Both the position numbers and the translations under genes were made by a program. The notes beneath the pieces were generated by a model, which saw only the letters and a list, made by a program, of their open reading frames with translations, was not told where the DNA came from and did not search any database. A stretch of DNA of 64,000 bases from Kluyvera intermedia (GTDB lineage Bacteria > Pseudomonadota > Gammaproteobacteria > Enterobacterales > Enterobacteriaceae). Numbering within the stretch: position 1 is the stretch's first letter; each line of letters starts with the position of its first letter. The DNA lies in assembly GCF_034424175.1 (NCBI RefSeq), contig NZ_CP139986.1, positions 2,914,001 to 2,978,000 on the forward strand, in the 5' to 3' direction. This document shows positions 1 through 9,200 of the stretch, in pieces.

Positions 1-166
1 CAGAGCCGTCGCGACTGTCGCGAGCCATGCCAATAGCTTCCACACCACTCATATGCACAAGCGAGGTGACCGATTCTTCTTCACGTTGTTTGTGGCTGCG
101 TGAATCCCGTCTGAGCACACGTTTTGCTTCGCGATGAGCTTTGATCACTGCTTTCTGTCTTCCCAT
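1..166 (-). CDS. phoH: PhoH, phosphate-starvation ATPase, N-terminal fragment
   Basis: Only the first 55 codons lie in the window; the gene runs off the left edge. The reading begins MGRQKAVIKAHREAKRVLRR and continues through SVTSLVHMSGVEAIGMARDS, which I recognise as the start of E. coli PhoH, a cytoplasmic P-loop protein of the Pho regulon. The nucleotide-binding domain lies outside the window. The ATG has an AAGGTG Shine-Dalgarno about 8 bases upstream. Position next to efeB matches the E. coli order efeU-efeO-efeB-phoH. The recognition is secure despite the truncation. Confidence 0.9.
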   Translation of the reverse strand, partial: MGRQKAVIKAHREAKRVLRRDSRSHKQREEESVTSLVHMSGVEAIGMARDSRDGS

Positions 167-572
167 GGATAGCACCTTGAGTTGTTGGTATACATCACAC
201 GCGCTAATAACAGCGCGATTATGCGCACGAACGTCTGAGGTTTGGCTTCCTTGTAAGCCATAGCAATTGCCTGTCGAAATGAAGCCAATACGCGGCTACG
301 CGCACCGCGCATGACATCGTTTACTTCAAGTTGAATTCTGCATGGGGGAAAAATTAAGGTGACGAAATCGCTGCCGGAGGAGAGGCCTCCGCGCTGGATG
401 GTGCGGGTTTTGATGCTGCTAAGTCCAGTCAAGGACGCTACCATTCGCGATCTCCATAGTGAAACTGCATCACTGCCGGGAACTACCGCTCTACTTTATG
501 TTTACATCATAAAACATAAATTATGCAACATAATATTTACATAATTATAACGATGGTCACTGAAGATAGCAT

Positions 573-590
573 CTGACACTTATGTGACAG
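573..590 (-). promoter_or_regulatory. Pho-box-like site facing phoH
   Basis: Read on the minus strand this is CTGTCAC-ATAA-GTGTCAG, two near-copies of the PhoB half-site CTGTCAT separated by four bases. It points toward phoH, which is known to be PhoB-controlled in E. coli, but lies about 400 bases before the start codon, so a long leader would be needed. The rest of the 595-base gap between phoH and efeB shows only an AT-rich stretch (490-560) and the REP pair at 663-756. Inference from motif match only. Confidence 0.4.
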
Positions 591-662
591 TTTTATATCA
601 ATCGGGGGAGAAATGAAAAAAAGTGCTGATTTTTGGCGATATTCTGAGTATGTGCAGATAAA

Positions 663-756
663 CCCGGCGGCGCTGCGCTTGGCCGGGCTACCAATATGCA
701 CTCGCCGGTATATAAATATGTACAAATGTAGCCCGGCCAAGCGCAGCGCCGCCGGG
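663..756. repeat. Inverted REP pair (BIME) downstream of efeB
   Basis: Two 29-base REP copies face each other: the reverse copy at 663-691 and the direct copy at 728-756, which begins GTAGCCCGGCCAAGCG and ends GCCGCCGGG. They are separated by 36 bases. The transcript could fold into a large hairpin just past the efeB stop. The same 29-mer recurs at 4301, 10262-10525 and 14632-15066. REP pairs of this kind at operon ends are typical of enterobacteria and can stabilise or terminate mRNA. Confidence 0.9.
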
Positions 757-761
757 AATGC

Positions 762-2036
762 TCAAGCTTCCAGCAACGTGCTGCCTAAATAAGCCTGCTG
801 TGAAACCACACCCGGCAACACAAAGAAATACCCGCCGCCAATCGGCTTCACGTACTCCTCAAGCGCCTCACCGTTGAGTCGTTTCTGCACTGCCAGGAAC
901 CCTTTTTCAAGGTCGTGCTGATAGCACACAAACAACAGCCCCATATCCAACTGGCCGGAGTTGGTCACCCCCAGTGAGTAGCTATAACCCCGGCGCATCA
1001 TCAGGCTCGACTGCGTCTCTTTGGTGCGGGGGTTAGCCAGACGAATATGGCTATCCAGCGCAATCACCTCACCGTCCGGGTCGCGGCTGTAGTCCGGCAC
1101 ATCGTGCTCGAGCTTCATGCCAAGCGGCGCACCGCTGTGCTTGTCGCGGCCAAAAATCGTCTGCTGCTCTTTCAGCGGCGTACGATCCCAGAACTCGACG
1201 TGGAACTGAATAATCCGCACCGCCTGATACGAACCGCCCTTCGCCCACGCCGGTTCACCCTGCTCGCCTGTCACCCACACCACTTCGTCCATCAGCGAGG
1301 TATTGCTGCCGTCGGGGTTAGCAGTACCGTCTTTAAAGCCCAGCAGATTGACCGGTGTCTCTTTACCTTTGCTGCGCGCCGCGTGGTCAGAGATAAACCC
1401 TTCGCGCTTCCAGCGCACGCTGAGCAGGTCAGGCGTGTGCTTGATAATATCGCGCAGTGCATGGATAACCGTGTCCTGAGTATTGGCGCAAATCTGCAGC
1501 AACAGATCGCCATGACACAGCGCGGCATCCAGCGAATCGTTGGGAAAGCGCGTCATCTTCTGCAACTTTCTCGGCGCTTTATCCGCCAGCCCAAAGCGCA
1601 TATCAAACAACGACTCGCCGACTGATAGCGTCATCGTCAGGTTATCCGGCGCGATGTACGCCCCCAGAATACCCGAGTCCATCGGCGGCAAGCGCGGATT
1701 TGGCGTATCCGGTGCCGGGCCGCCTGTGGTCAGAAACGCGATACGCTGCGTCAGCAGACGGAACAGACGCTCAAGGTCGGTTTTATCGGCCGCCAGCACG
1801 TCAAACGCCACCAGCATCATCGATGCCTGCTGCGGCGTTAACACGCCAGCCTGGTGCTCACCGTAAAACGGCTGCGTCTCCATCCGGCTATTCGAGGCGA
1901 CCGCGCCGCCAGGCTTTGCCGCATGCGCCACCGGACAACCACCCGCAATAGCCAGCGCGCCTCCCAGCGCGCCGATCCCTTTTAATAAACGACGACGTGA
2001 CGGTTCATTCAGGTCATCAGTGTGCTGCTTTTCCAT
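762..2036 (-). CDS. efeB: EfeB, Tat-exported DyP-type heme peroxidase/deferrochelatase
   Basis: Periplasmic dye-decolourising-type heme peroxidase of the EfeUOB iron system (YcdB). The protein has 424 residues, the normal length. A twin-arginine signal is visible at residues 13-30 (SRRRLLKG followed by a small hydrophobic run), so it is exported folded with heme. The DyP signature GFKDGTANP in the middle supplies the distal aspartate. It is the last gene of efeU-efeO-efeB; only 5 bases separate it from efeO, so the three are cotranscribed. Family work proposes roles in ferrous iron oxidation during uptake and in removing iron from heme. A REP pair follows the stop. Confidence 0.95.
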   Translation of the reverse strand: MEKQHTDDLNEPSRRRLLKGIGALGGALAIAGGCPVAHAAKPGGAVASNSRMETQPFYGEHQAGVLTPQQASMMLVAFDVLAADKTDLERLFRLLTQRIAFLTTGGPAPDTPNPRLPPMDSGILGAYIAPDNLTMTLSVGESLFDMRFGLADKAPRKLQKMTRFPNDSLDAALCHGDLLLQICANTQDTVIHALRDIIKHTPDLLSVRWKREGFISDHAARSKGKETPVNLLGFKDGTANPDGSNTSLMDEVVWVTGEQGEPAWAKGGSYQAVRIIQFHVEFWDRTPLKEQQTIFGRDKHSGAPLGMKLEHDVPDYSRDPDGEVIALDSHIRLANPRTKETQSSLMMRRGYSYSLGVTNSGQLDMGLLFVCYQHDLEKGFLAVQKRLNGEALEEYVKPIGGGYFFVLPGVVSQQAYLGSTLLEA

Positions 2037-2041
2037 GGTGC

Positions 2042-3169
2042 TTAGTCCAGACCCAGGATCCCACGCAGTTGCGCCAGATCTTCCGCCAGTGTGGTGATCG
2101 GCCCTTTCAGCGCATTGCGGTCAGCGTCGGTCAGTTTGTCATAGGTTTCATAACCGTCTTTGGTACGGTATTTCGCCAGAATCGCATCTACTTTTTTGAA
2201 GTTAGCGTCAACTTTAGCCAGCAGTGCACTGTTCTCTTTTTGTAACTGCGGACGCAGCAAGTTAACGATTTTCTGCGCGCCATCGATATTGGCCTGGAAG
2301 TCCCACAGGTCAGTATGGCTGTAGCGATCTTCTTCACCGCTGATTTTGCTCGCCGCCACTTCTTCAATCAGACCCGCCGCGCCGCCGACCACTTTTGATG
2401 GCGGGAAGGCCAGTTCGTCGATGCGTTTTTGCAATTCCAGCACGTCACTGTTCAACTGGTCAGCATAGTGTTCCATGCCTTTAACGCTGTTGTCGCCAAA
2501 CAGGGCTTTTTCAAGACGGTGGAAACCGGTGAACTTCGGATCGGCCGCTTTCTGCTCGTAGTCATCTTCGCGGGCATCAATGCTGCCGTCGAGGTCAGAG
2601 AACAACTCGGCAATCGGTTCGATACGCTCATAGTGCTGACGCGTTGGCGCGTACAGGGCTTTCGCTTTTTCGATATCGCCCGCTTTCACCGCGTCGGTAA
2701 AGGCTTTGGTGCCTTTGACCAGTTCGGCAGTTTCTGCCACCACATAAGCTTTATAAGCGGTGATTGCCGTGCTGAGATCCAACAGAGCATTGGCTTTCGC
2801 TGCATCGGCTGTGGCTTCGCCTTTGACAATCAGCTTACCTTTCGGGTTAGTCAGCAGACCGCAGGTCATGTCATATTCGCCCGGTTGCAGATTAGCAGTC
2901 ATCTTCTGGGTGAAGCCCGGCGCAATGTTCTCACGCTCTTCAACCACCATCACCCCTTTGAGGATCTCCCACTCCAGCGCTTTCTGGCTATGGTTCTGGA
3001 TGATGAACTGGGTTTTACCCGCGTTCACGGTGAGGGACATCGGTTCACACTGTTTGTCGTTCACCGTCACTTTAACCTGAGGAATATCAGCGGCGTGTGC
3101 CATAAACGCGGTCGAGAAGAGTGCGACGATACCGGTCTGCAACGCGCTGCGGCGGAAGTTCTTGGTCAT
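2042..3169 (-). CDS. efeO: EfeO, periplasmic iron-uptake protein with cupredoxin and M75 domains
   Basis: Periplasmic component of the EfeUOB ferrous iron importer, 375 residues. An N-terminal signal peptide ends near AFMAHAADIP. The first ~130 residues form the cupredoxin-like domain and the rest is the M75 (imelysin-like) domain with the HRLEKALFG segment that matches its HxxE metal motif. It lies 52 bases after efeU and 5 bases before efeB in one operon. It is thought to bind iron and hand it to EfeU. No truncation or frameshift is seen. Confidence 0.95.
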   Translation of the reverse strand: MTKNFRRSALQTGIVALFSTAFMAHAADIPQVKVTVNDKQCEPMSLTVNAGKTQFIIQNHSQKALEWEILKGVMVVEERENIAPGFTQKMTANLQPGEYDMTCGLLTNPKGKLIVKGEATADAAKANALLDLSTAITAYKAYVVAETAELVKGTKAFTDAVKAGDIEKAKALYAPTRQHYERIEPIAELFSDLDGSIDAREDDYEQKAADPKFTGFHRLEKALFGDNSVKGMEHYADQLNSDVLELQKRIDELAFPPSKVVGGAAGLIEEVAASKISGEEDRYSHTDLWDFQANIDGAQKIVNLLRPQLQKENSALLAKVDANFKKVDAILAKYRTKDGYETYDKLTDADRNALKGPITTLAEDLAQLRGILGLD

Positions 3170-3221
3170 GTTCCATCCCTTTTAAAGAAAGTTTGTTGTC
3201 ACTAAGCAACCGTTATCAGCC

Positions 3222-4055
3222 TTACGGGGCGATACGTGATGTTGATGTCGTTGCGCGCGGCGGCCAGAAAAACAGCACCAGTGCGGGAATCAAATACAGG
3301 AAATAGACCGCCACTTCGCTAACGCTTGGCGCTTCCTGGTAACCAAAAATGCCTTCCAGCAGCGTGCCAAAAAGCGAATGTGTCGTCAGGGTGCCGCTTA
3401 AATCAAAGGCCACATCCTGGAAAGCGTTCCACAAGCCGGCTTCGTGGAAGGCACGAATCGCGCCCGCTGCCAGACCGGCCGCAACCAGCAAAATAAACAG
3501 ACTGGTCCAGCGGAAGAACACACCGAGATTCAGGCGGATCCCGCCCCAATACAGCATGAAGCCCAGCACAATTGCCGTTGCCAGCCCAAGTAATGCGCCT
3601 ATCGGCGGCCAGATGCCGACATCCTGCTGGAACGCCGCTAACAGGAAGAACACCGACTCCAGCCCTTCACGCGCCACGGCGAAGAAAACCATCATCACCA
3701 GCGCCCAACCGTGGTTATTGCCTTTTTGCAGCGCGTTATCCACCGCCTGCTCCAGCTGCTGTTTGACGTTGCGGGAAACTTTACGCATCCAGAACACCAT
3801 CCAGGTGAGGATCACCACGGCAATCACCGCCACCAATCCTTCAAACAGTTCCTGTTCTTTTTGCGGGAACTCGCCGGTAGTTTCGTTGATAAAAATTCCT
3901 AAGCCCAAGCACAGCGCGGCGGCAAGGATCACGCCAATCCACATCACGCCAATCCAGCGTCCGCGTTGTGTACGTTTTAGATAGCTGGCAATCAGGCTAA
4001 CAATCAGCGCCGCTTCCAGCCCTTCCCGCAACATAATGAGAAACGGAACAAACAT
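3222..4055 (-). CDS. efeU: EfeU, ferrous iron permease (FTR1/OFeT family)
   Basis: Inner-membrane iron permease related to yeast Ftr1, 277 residues with about seven hydrophobic segments. Both iron-binding REGLE motifs are present: LREGLEAA near residue 10 and AREGLESV near residue 128. The frame is open throughout, unlike E. coli K-12 where efeU is known to be frameshifted, so the three-part system should work here. It heads efeU-efeO-efeB, and a Fur-like box lies about 60 bases upstream, in line with known Fur control. CpxR control is known in E. coli but I did not find a clear site. Confidence 0.95.
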   Translation of the reverse strand: MFVPFLIMLREGLEAALIVSLIASYLKRTQRGRWIGVMWIGVILAAALCLGLGIFINETTGEFPQKEQELFEGLVAVIAVVILTWMVFWMRKVSRNVKQQLEQAVDNALQKGNNHGWALVMMVFFAVAREGLESVFFLLAAFQQDVGIWPPIGALLGLATAIVLGFMLYWGGIRLNLGVFFRWTSLFILLVAAGLAAGAIRAFHEAGLWNAFQDVAFDLSGTLTTHSLFGTLLEGIFGYQEAPSVSEVAVYFLYLIPALVLFFWPPRATTSTSRIAP

Positions 4056-4113
4056 GCAGACATCCTTAAATGTGAAACGCCGTCAACTTTTGCAAAGACA
4101 GGTAAATGTGAGT

Positions 4114-4132
4114 GATAGTGATTATCATTAAG
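4114..4132 (-). promoter_or_regulatory. Fur box upstream of efeU
   Basis: On the minus strand the 19-mer CTTAATGATAATCACTATC matches 16 of 19 positions of the Fur consensus GATAATGATAATCATTATC. It sits 59 bases before the efeU start, where it would block the promoter when iron is plentiful. Basis: direct motif comparison plus known Fur control of efeUOB. Confidence 0.75.
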
Positions 4133-4272
4133 CCAAACGGAAACACAAGGGAAATATGTGGGAAATAATGACGAGATGTAAAAGAATAGCGGCGGAATAG
4201 TTGCGTGATTTATCGGTAGCAAACTAATACTGTGCGCGTAAAAAAGCCTGCAATATGCAGGCTTAGAATTGT

Positions 4273-4380
4273 GCGTCCGGGCTACAACCTCAACAGCCGT
4301 GTAGCCCGGCCAAGCGCAGCGCCGCCGGGATGTACTCCAGACTTCGCAGAGTCGGCGCTAGCGCACCTCGTCCGGGCTAC
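4273..4380. repeat. REP element with flanking half-REPs between efeU and putP
   Basis: A complete 29-base REP occupies 4301-4329. Inverted partial copies (CGTCCGGGCTAC) lie at 4273-4284 and 4369-4380, each matching the GTAGCCCGGACG half of the variant REP seen again at 10352. The right-hand partial copy runs into the last codons of putP. The cluster lies between the putP stop and the efeU promoter region. Confidence 0.8.
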
Positions 4381-5878
4381 CGGTACGGGGTACTGGCGCC
4401 GTATGATAATACGCATCCGCGTCAGCAAAGCGTTTTTGTATGCTGGCAGATGGCGCTTTACCAAGCAGGCTGAACAGCACAATGCCGATGCTGCCAAAGA
4501 TAAAGCCTGGGATAATTTCATACAGCCCCAACCACGCAAACTGTTTCCAGATAATCACGGTGAGCGCACCGATAACCATCCCCGCCAGCGCGCCGTTGCG
4601 GGTCATGCGTGACCACATAACGGAGAACAGTACTACCGGGCCAAACGCGGCACCAAAACCTGCCCATGCATAGCTCACCAGACCCAACACGCGGTTTTCC
4701 GGGTTTGCCGCCAGCGCAATCGCCACCAACGCCACCACCAGCACCATAAAGCGCCCTACCCACACCAGCTCTTTCTGGCTGGCGTTTTTACGCAGAAACG
4801 CTTTGTACAGATCTTCAGTAATCGCACTGGAACAAACCAGCAACTGACAGCTTAACGTCGACATCACTGCCGCCAGAATCGCCGACAGCAGGATGCCCGC
4901 AATCCACGGGTTAAACAGAATTTGCGCCAGCTCGATAAACACGCGCTCAGCATTCTGGCTCACCGGGCCTGCTAACGCAGGGTTATTCTGGAAGTAAGCA
5001 ATACCAAAGAAACCGACGGCAACCGCACCGGCAAGACACAGGATCATCCAGGTCATACTGATACGACGAGCATGCACGATACTGTGGTGAGAATCTGCCG
5101 CCATAAAGCGCGCCAGAATATGCGGCTGCCCGAAGTAGCCCAGACCCCAACCCATCAGCGAGACAATCGCCACAAAGTTAAGCCCTTTGAGCATATCCAC
5201 GTTTTCAATGCTCTTTTGCTTAATCACTTCCAGTGAATCACCCAGACCGCCAACGGCAAATATAACGATAACCGGTGTCAGGATCAGAGCGAATATCATC
5301 AGGCTCGCCTGTACGGTATCCGTCCAACTTACCGCCAGGAATCCACCGATAAAGGTATACAGAATTGTCGCTGCCGCACCGGCCCACAGCGCCGTTTCGT
5401 AGCTCATGCCGAAGGTGCTTTCAAACAGACGCGCCCCGGCAACAATCCCGGAGGCACAGTAAATAGTGAAGAACAGCAAAATAACCAGCGCTGAAATAAT
5501 TCGCAGCACGCGGCTATTATCTTCAAAGCGGCCGGTGAAATAATCCGGCAACGTTAAGGCGTTATTATTGGCCTCAGTGTGAACGCGCAAGCGTCCGGCC
5601 ACCAGTTTCCAGTTAATCCATGCGCCAAGTGTCAGGCCAATGGCAATCCAGCTTTCAGAAATACCGGCGATAAAAATCGCCCCCGGCAGGCCCATCAACA
5701 GCCAGCCGCTCATATCAGATGCACCGGCAGACAGCGCGGTAACAAACGGCCCTAAGCTACGCCCACCCAAAATATAATCATCGAAGTTTTTGGTGTTGCG
5801 CCAGGCAAAAAAGCCAATGAGGATCATGCCAAAAATATAAACAAGAAAAGTCACCAACATCGGTGTGCTAATAGTCAT
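4358..5878 (-). CDS. putP: PutP, sodium/proline symporter
   Basis: Inner-membrane sodium:proline symporter of the SSS family, 506 residues from the ATG at 5878, near-identical to E. coli PutP (502). This start gives MTISTPMLVTF and has a GGAG ribosome site; a longer open frame reaching 5992 lacks support. Some 13 membrane segments are evident, with the family pieces SAGASDMSGWLLMG and SWTDTVQASLMIFA. It is divergent from putA across a 411-base control region with PutA-type operators, so PutA should repress it without proline. The C-terminus (TGSPDEVR then TAG) differs from E. coli and is encoded by a partial REP repeat. Confidence 0.95.
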   Translation of the reverse strand: MTISTPMLVTFLVYIFGMILIGFFAWRNTKNFDDYILGGRSLGPFVTALSAGASDMSGWLLMGLPGAIFIAGISESWIAIGLTLGAWINWKLVAGRLRVHTEANNNALTLPDYFTGRFEDNSRVLRIISALVILLFFTIYCASGIVAGARLFESTFGMSYETALWAGAAATILYTFIGGFLAVSWTDTVQASLMIFALILTPVIVIFAVGGLGDSLEVIKQKSIENVDMLKGLNFVAIVSLMGWGLGYFGQPHILARFMAADSHHSIVHARRISMTWMILCLAGAVAVGFFGIAYFQNNPALAGPVSQNAERVFIELAQILFNPWIAGILLSAILAAVMSTLSCQLLVCSSAITEDLYKAFLRKNASQKELVWVGRFMVLVVALVAIALAANPENRVLGLVSYAWAGFGAAFGPVVLFSVMWSRMTRNGALAGMVIGALTVIIWKQFAWLGLYEIIPGFIFGSIGIVLFSLLGKAPSASIQKRFADADAYYHTAPVPRTGSPDEVR

Positions 5879-6053
5879 TACAGTCTCCAGAATTATTTGT
5901 CGGCAATATCCCAATTTGCCGTTTTTTACCATTGCCGGAACGGGACAATGATTTGAGGCGACCGTATCCTGACGGAAGCTGAATTTTTTCACAAACGATT
6001 TAACACTGCATTTACATCAAATGCATCCCTGCATTAAGAGCATTTTTCTATAG

Positions 6054-6230
6054 GTTGCACTCTCTCACGCTTTTTCAGGTTGCACCACGAATAACTGTTA
6101 AGTCGCTCATGAAATAACGCTTTATCGCCTATTGCCAGGCACACTTATCATAAGTTTTACCATTAACATTTAATTCATTTTCAAGCCTGCAACGGACATC
6201 ACATTTAACACGGTTGCACAAAGTTGCAAC
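6054..6230. promoter_or_regulatory. putP-putA control region with PutA operator motifs
   Basis: The divergent gap (5879-6289) contains GTTGCA at 6054-6059, 6079-6084, 6213-6218 and 6223-6228, and the reverse form TGCAAC at 6188-6193 and 6225-6230. GTTGCA is the core bound by the ribbon-helix-helix domain of E. coli PutA, which represses both genes in the absence of proline. Sites are grouped near each gene, two toward putP and three or four toward putA. Promoters were not assigned. Confidence 0.75.
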
Positions 6231-6289
6231 ATGGTGGATATTCCTGTCACGCACATAAAAATCAAAGTCAAGCAACAGGAGTAGACAGC

Positions 6290-9200
6290 ATGGGCACCAC
6301 CACCATGGGGGTTAAGCTGGATGATGCAACGCGTGAGCGGATTAAGAGCGCGGCGACACGGATCGACCGCACCCCTCACTGGCTCATCAAGCAGGCAATT
6401 TTTAACTATCTGGAAAAACTGGAAAACAACGAAACTCTACCGGAGCTGCCTGCATTGCTGTCCGGTGCCGCCAATGAAAGCGATGAAACTGCGCCTGCGG
6501 TTGAAGAAAATCACCAGCCTTTCCTGGAGTTTGCTGAGCAGATCCTGCCGCAGTCGGTGACTCGTGCCGCGATCACCGCCGCCTGGCGCCGCAGTGAAAC
6601 CGATGCCGTCCCGATGCTGATGGAGCAGGCCCGCTTGCCGCAGCCGATTTCTGAAAAGTCTTATCAGCTCGCCTGGACGCTGGCAGAAAAGCTGCGCAAT
6701 CAGAAAACCGCCAGCGGCCGTGCCGGCATGGTGCAGAGTCTGCTGCAAGAATTTTCCCTCTCCTCTCAGGAAGGCGTGGCGCTAATGTGTCTGGCGGAAG
6801 CGCTGCTGCGTATTCCTGATAAAGCCACTCGCGATGCCTTAATCCGCGACAAAATCAGCAACGGTAACTGGCAGTCTCACATTGGCCGCAGCCCGTCGCT
6901 GTTCGTCAACGCCGCCACCTGGGGGCTGCTGTTTACCGGTAAGTTAGTGTCCACCCATAACGAAACCAGCCTGTCTCGTTCGCTGAACCGAATTATCGGC
7001 AAGAGCGGCGAGCCGCTGGTACGTAAAGGCGTCGACATGGCGATGCGCTTGATGGGCGAGCAGTTCGTCACCGGTGAAACCATCGCTGAAGCGCTGGCCA
7101 ACGCCCGCAAGCTGGAAGATAAAGGTTTCCGCTACTCCTACGACATGTTGGGTGAAGCAGCGTTAACCGCCGCCGATGCCCAGGCTTACATGGTCTCGTA
7201 TCAGCAGGCCATCCACGCCATTGGTAAAGCCTCCAATGGTCGCGGTATTTATGAAGGCCCGGGGATTTCCATCAAACTCTCCGCCCTGCACCCGCGCTAC
7301 AGTCGTGCGCAATACGACCGCGTCATGGATGAGCTGTATCCACGTCTGAAATCACTGACGCTGCTGGCACGCCAGTACGATATTGGCATTAATATCGACG
7401 CCGAAGAGGCTGACCGTCTGGAGATCTCCCTCGACCTGCTGGAAAAACTCTGCTTTGAGCCTGAGCTGGCGGGCTGGAACGGAATTGGTTTCGTGATTCA
7501 GGCCTACATGAAACGCTGCCCGTTCGTCATTGATTACCTGATTGACCTTGCGACCCGCAGCCGTCGCCGCCTGATGATTCGTCTGGTGAAAGGCGCGTAT
7601 TGGGACAGCGAAATCAAACGCGCACAGATGGATGGCCTGGAAGGCTATCCGGTTTACACCCGTAAGGTCTACACCGATGTCTCCTATCTGGCGTGTGCCA
7701 AAAAACTGCTCGCGGCACCTAATCTGATTTACCCACAGTTTGCCACGCACAACGCCCATACGCTGGCAGCAATTTATCAGTTGGCCGGTCAGAACTACTA
7801 TCCAGGTCAGTACGAATTCCAGTGCCTGCACGGGATGGGTGAGCCACTGTATGAGCAGGTAGTGGGCAAAGTTGCTGACGGAAAACTGAACCGTCCATGC
7901 CGTATTTATGCGCCAGTAGGCACCCACGAAACGCTGCTGGCTTACCTGGTGCGCCGCCTGCTGGAAAACGGGGCCAACACGTCCTTTGTCAACCGTATCG
8001 CCGACAGCACTCTGCCACTGGAAGAGTTGGTTGCCGACCCGGTACTGGCGGTCGAGAAAATGGCGTTGCAGGAAGGTACCGCGGGTCTGCCACATCCGAA
8101 AATTCCTCTGCCGCGCGAGCTGTACGGTAAAGGCCGCGTCAACTCTGCCGGTCTGGATTTGGCTAACGAACATCGTCTGGCGTCACTCTCTTCTTCCCTG
8201 CTAAACAGCGCCTTGCAGAAATGGTCGGCAAAACCGATGCTCGAATCCGCCGTCACCGAGGGCAATATGACGCCGGTGATGAACCCGGCAGAGCCGAAAG
8301 ACGTGGTGGGCTATGTGCGTGAAGCCACGGAAAGCGAAGTGGAACAGGCGCTGGAAAGTGCCGTCAACAATGCGCCAATCTGGTTCGCAACCCCGCCAGA
8401 AGAACGCGCCGCCATTCTCGAACGTGCTGCGGTGTTAATGGAAGATCAGATGCAATTACTGATGGGTATTCTGGTGCGCGAAGCCGGGAAAACCTTCAGC
8501 AATGCTATCGCTGAAGTGCGCGAGGCCGTCGACTTCCTGCACTACTACGCCGGTCAGGTACGCGATGATTTTGATAATGAAACTCACCGTCCATTAGGTC
8601 CGGTAGTGTGTATCAGCCCGTGGAACTTCCCGCTGGCCATCTTTATGGGACAGATCGCCGCAGCGCTTGCCGCAGGGAATAGCGTGCTGGCAAAACCCGC
8701 CGAGCAAACACCACTTATCGCCGCGCAGGGTGTCGCCCTGTTGCTGGAAGCGGGTGTTCCGCCAGGCGTGGTGCAGTTGCTTCCAGGCCGTGGTGAAACC
8801 GTTGGCGCACAGTTAACCAGTGATGCCCGCGTTCGTGGGGTGATGTTCACCGGTTCGACCAACGTCGCGACGCTCTTGCAACGCAATATCGCCACGCGAC
8901 TGGATGCACAAGGTCGCCCAACGCCGCTTATCGCCGAAACCGGCGGGATGAATGCGATGATTGTCGACTCTTCCGCACTGACCGAGCAGGTAGTAGTGGA
9001 TGTGGTCGCATCAGCCTTCGACAGCGCCGGACAGCGCTGCTCGGCGCTGCGCATTCTCTGTTTACAAGATGACATCGCCGACCACACCCTGACCATGTTA
9101 CGCGGCGCCATGGCCGAGTGCCGGATGGGCAACCCGGGTCGCCTGACAACCGATATTGGTCCGGTGATTGATGCCGAAGCGAAAGCGGGTATTGAGGATC

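Noticed and set aside
1047..1625. Long open frame antisense to efeB
   Set aside because: It lies wholly within the well-supported efeB gene, has no family resemblance and reflects codon bias on the opposite strand.
5879..5992. N-terminal extension of PutP
   Set aside because: The residues are not found in PutP and the ATG at 5878 has a proper ribosome site.
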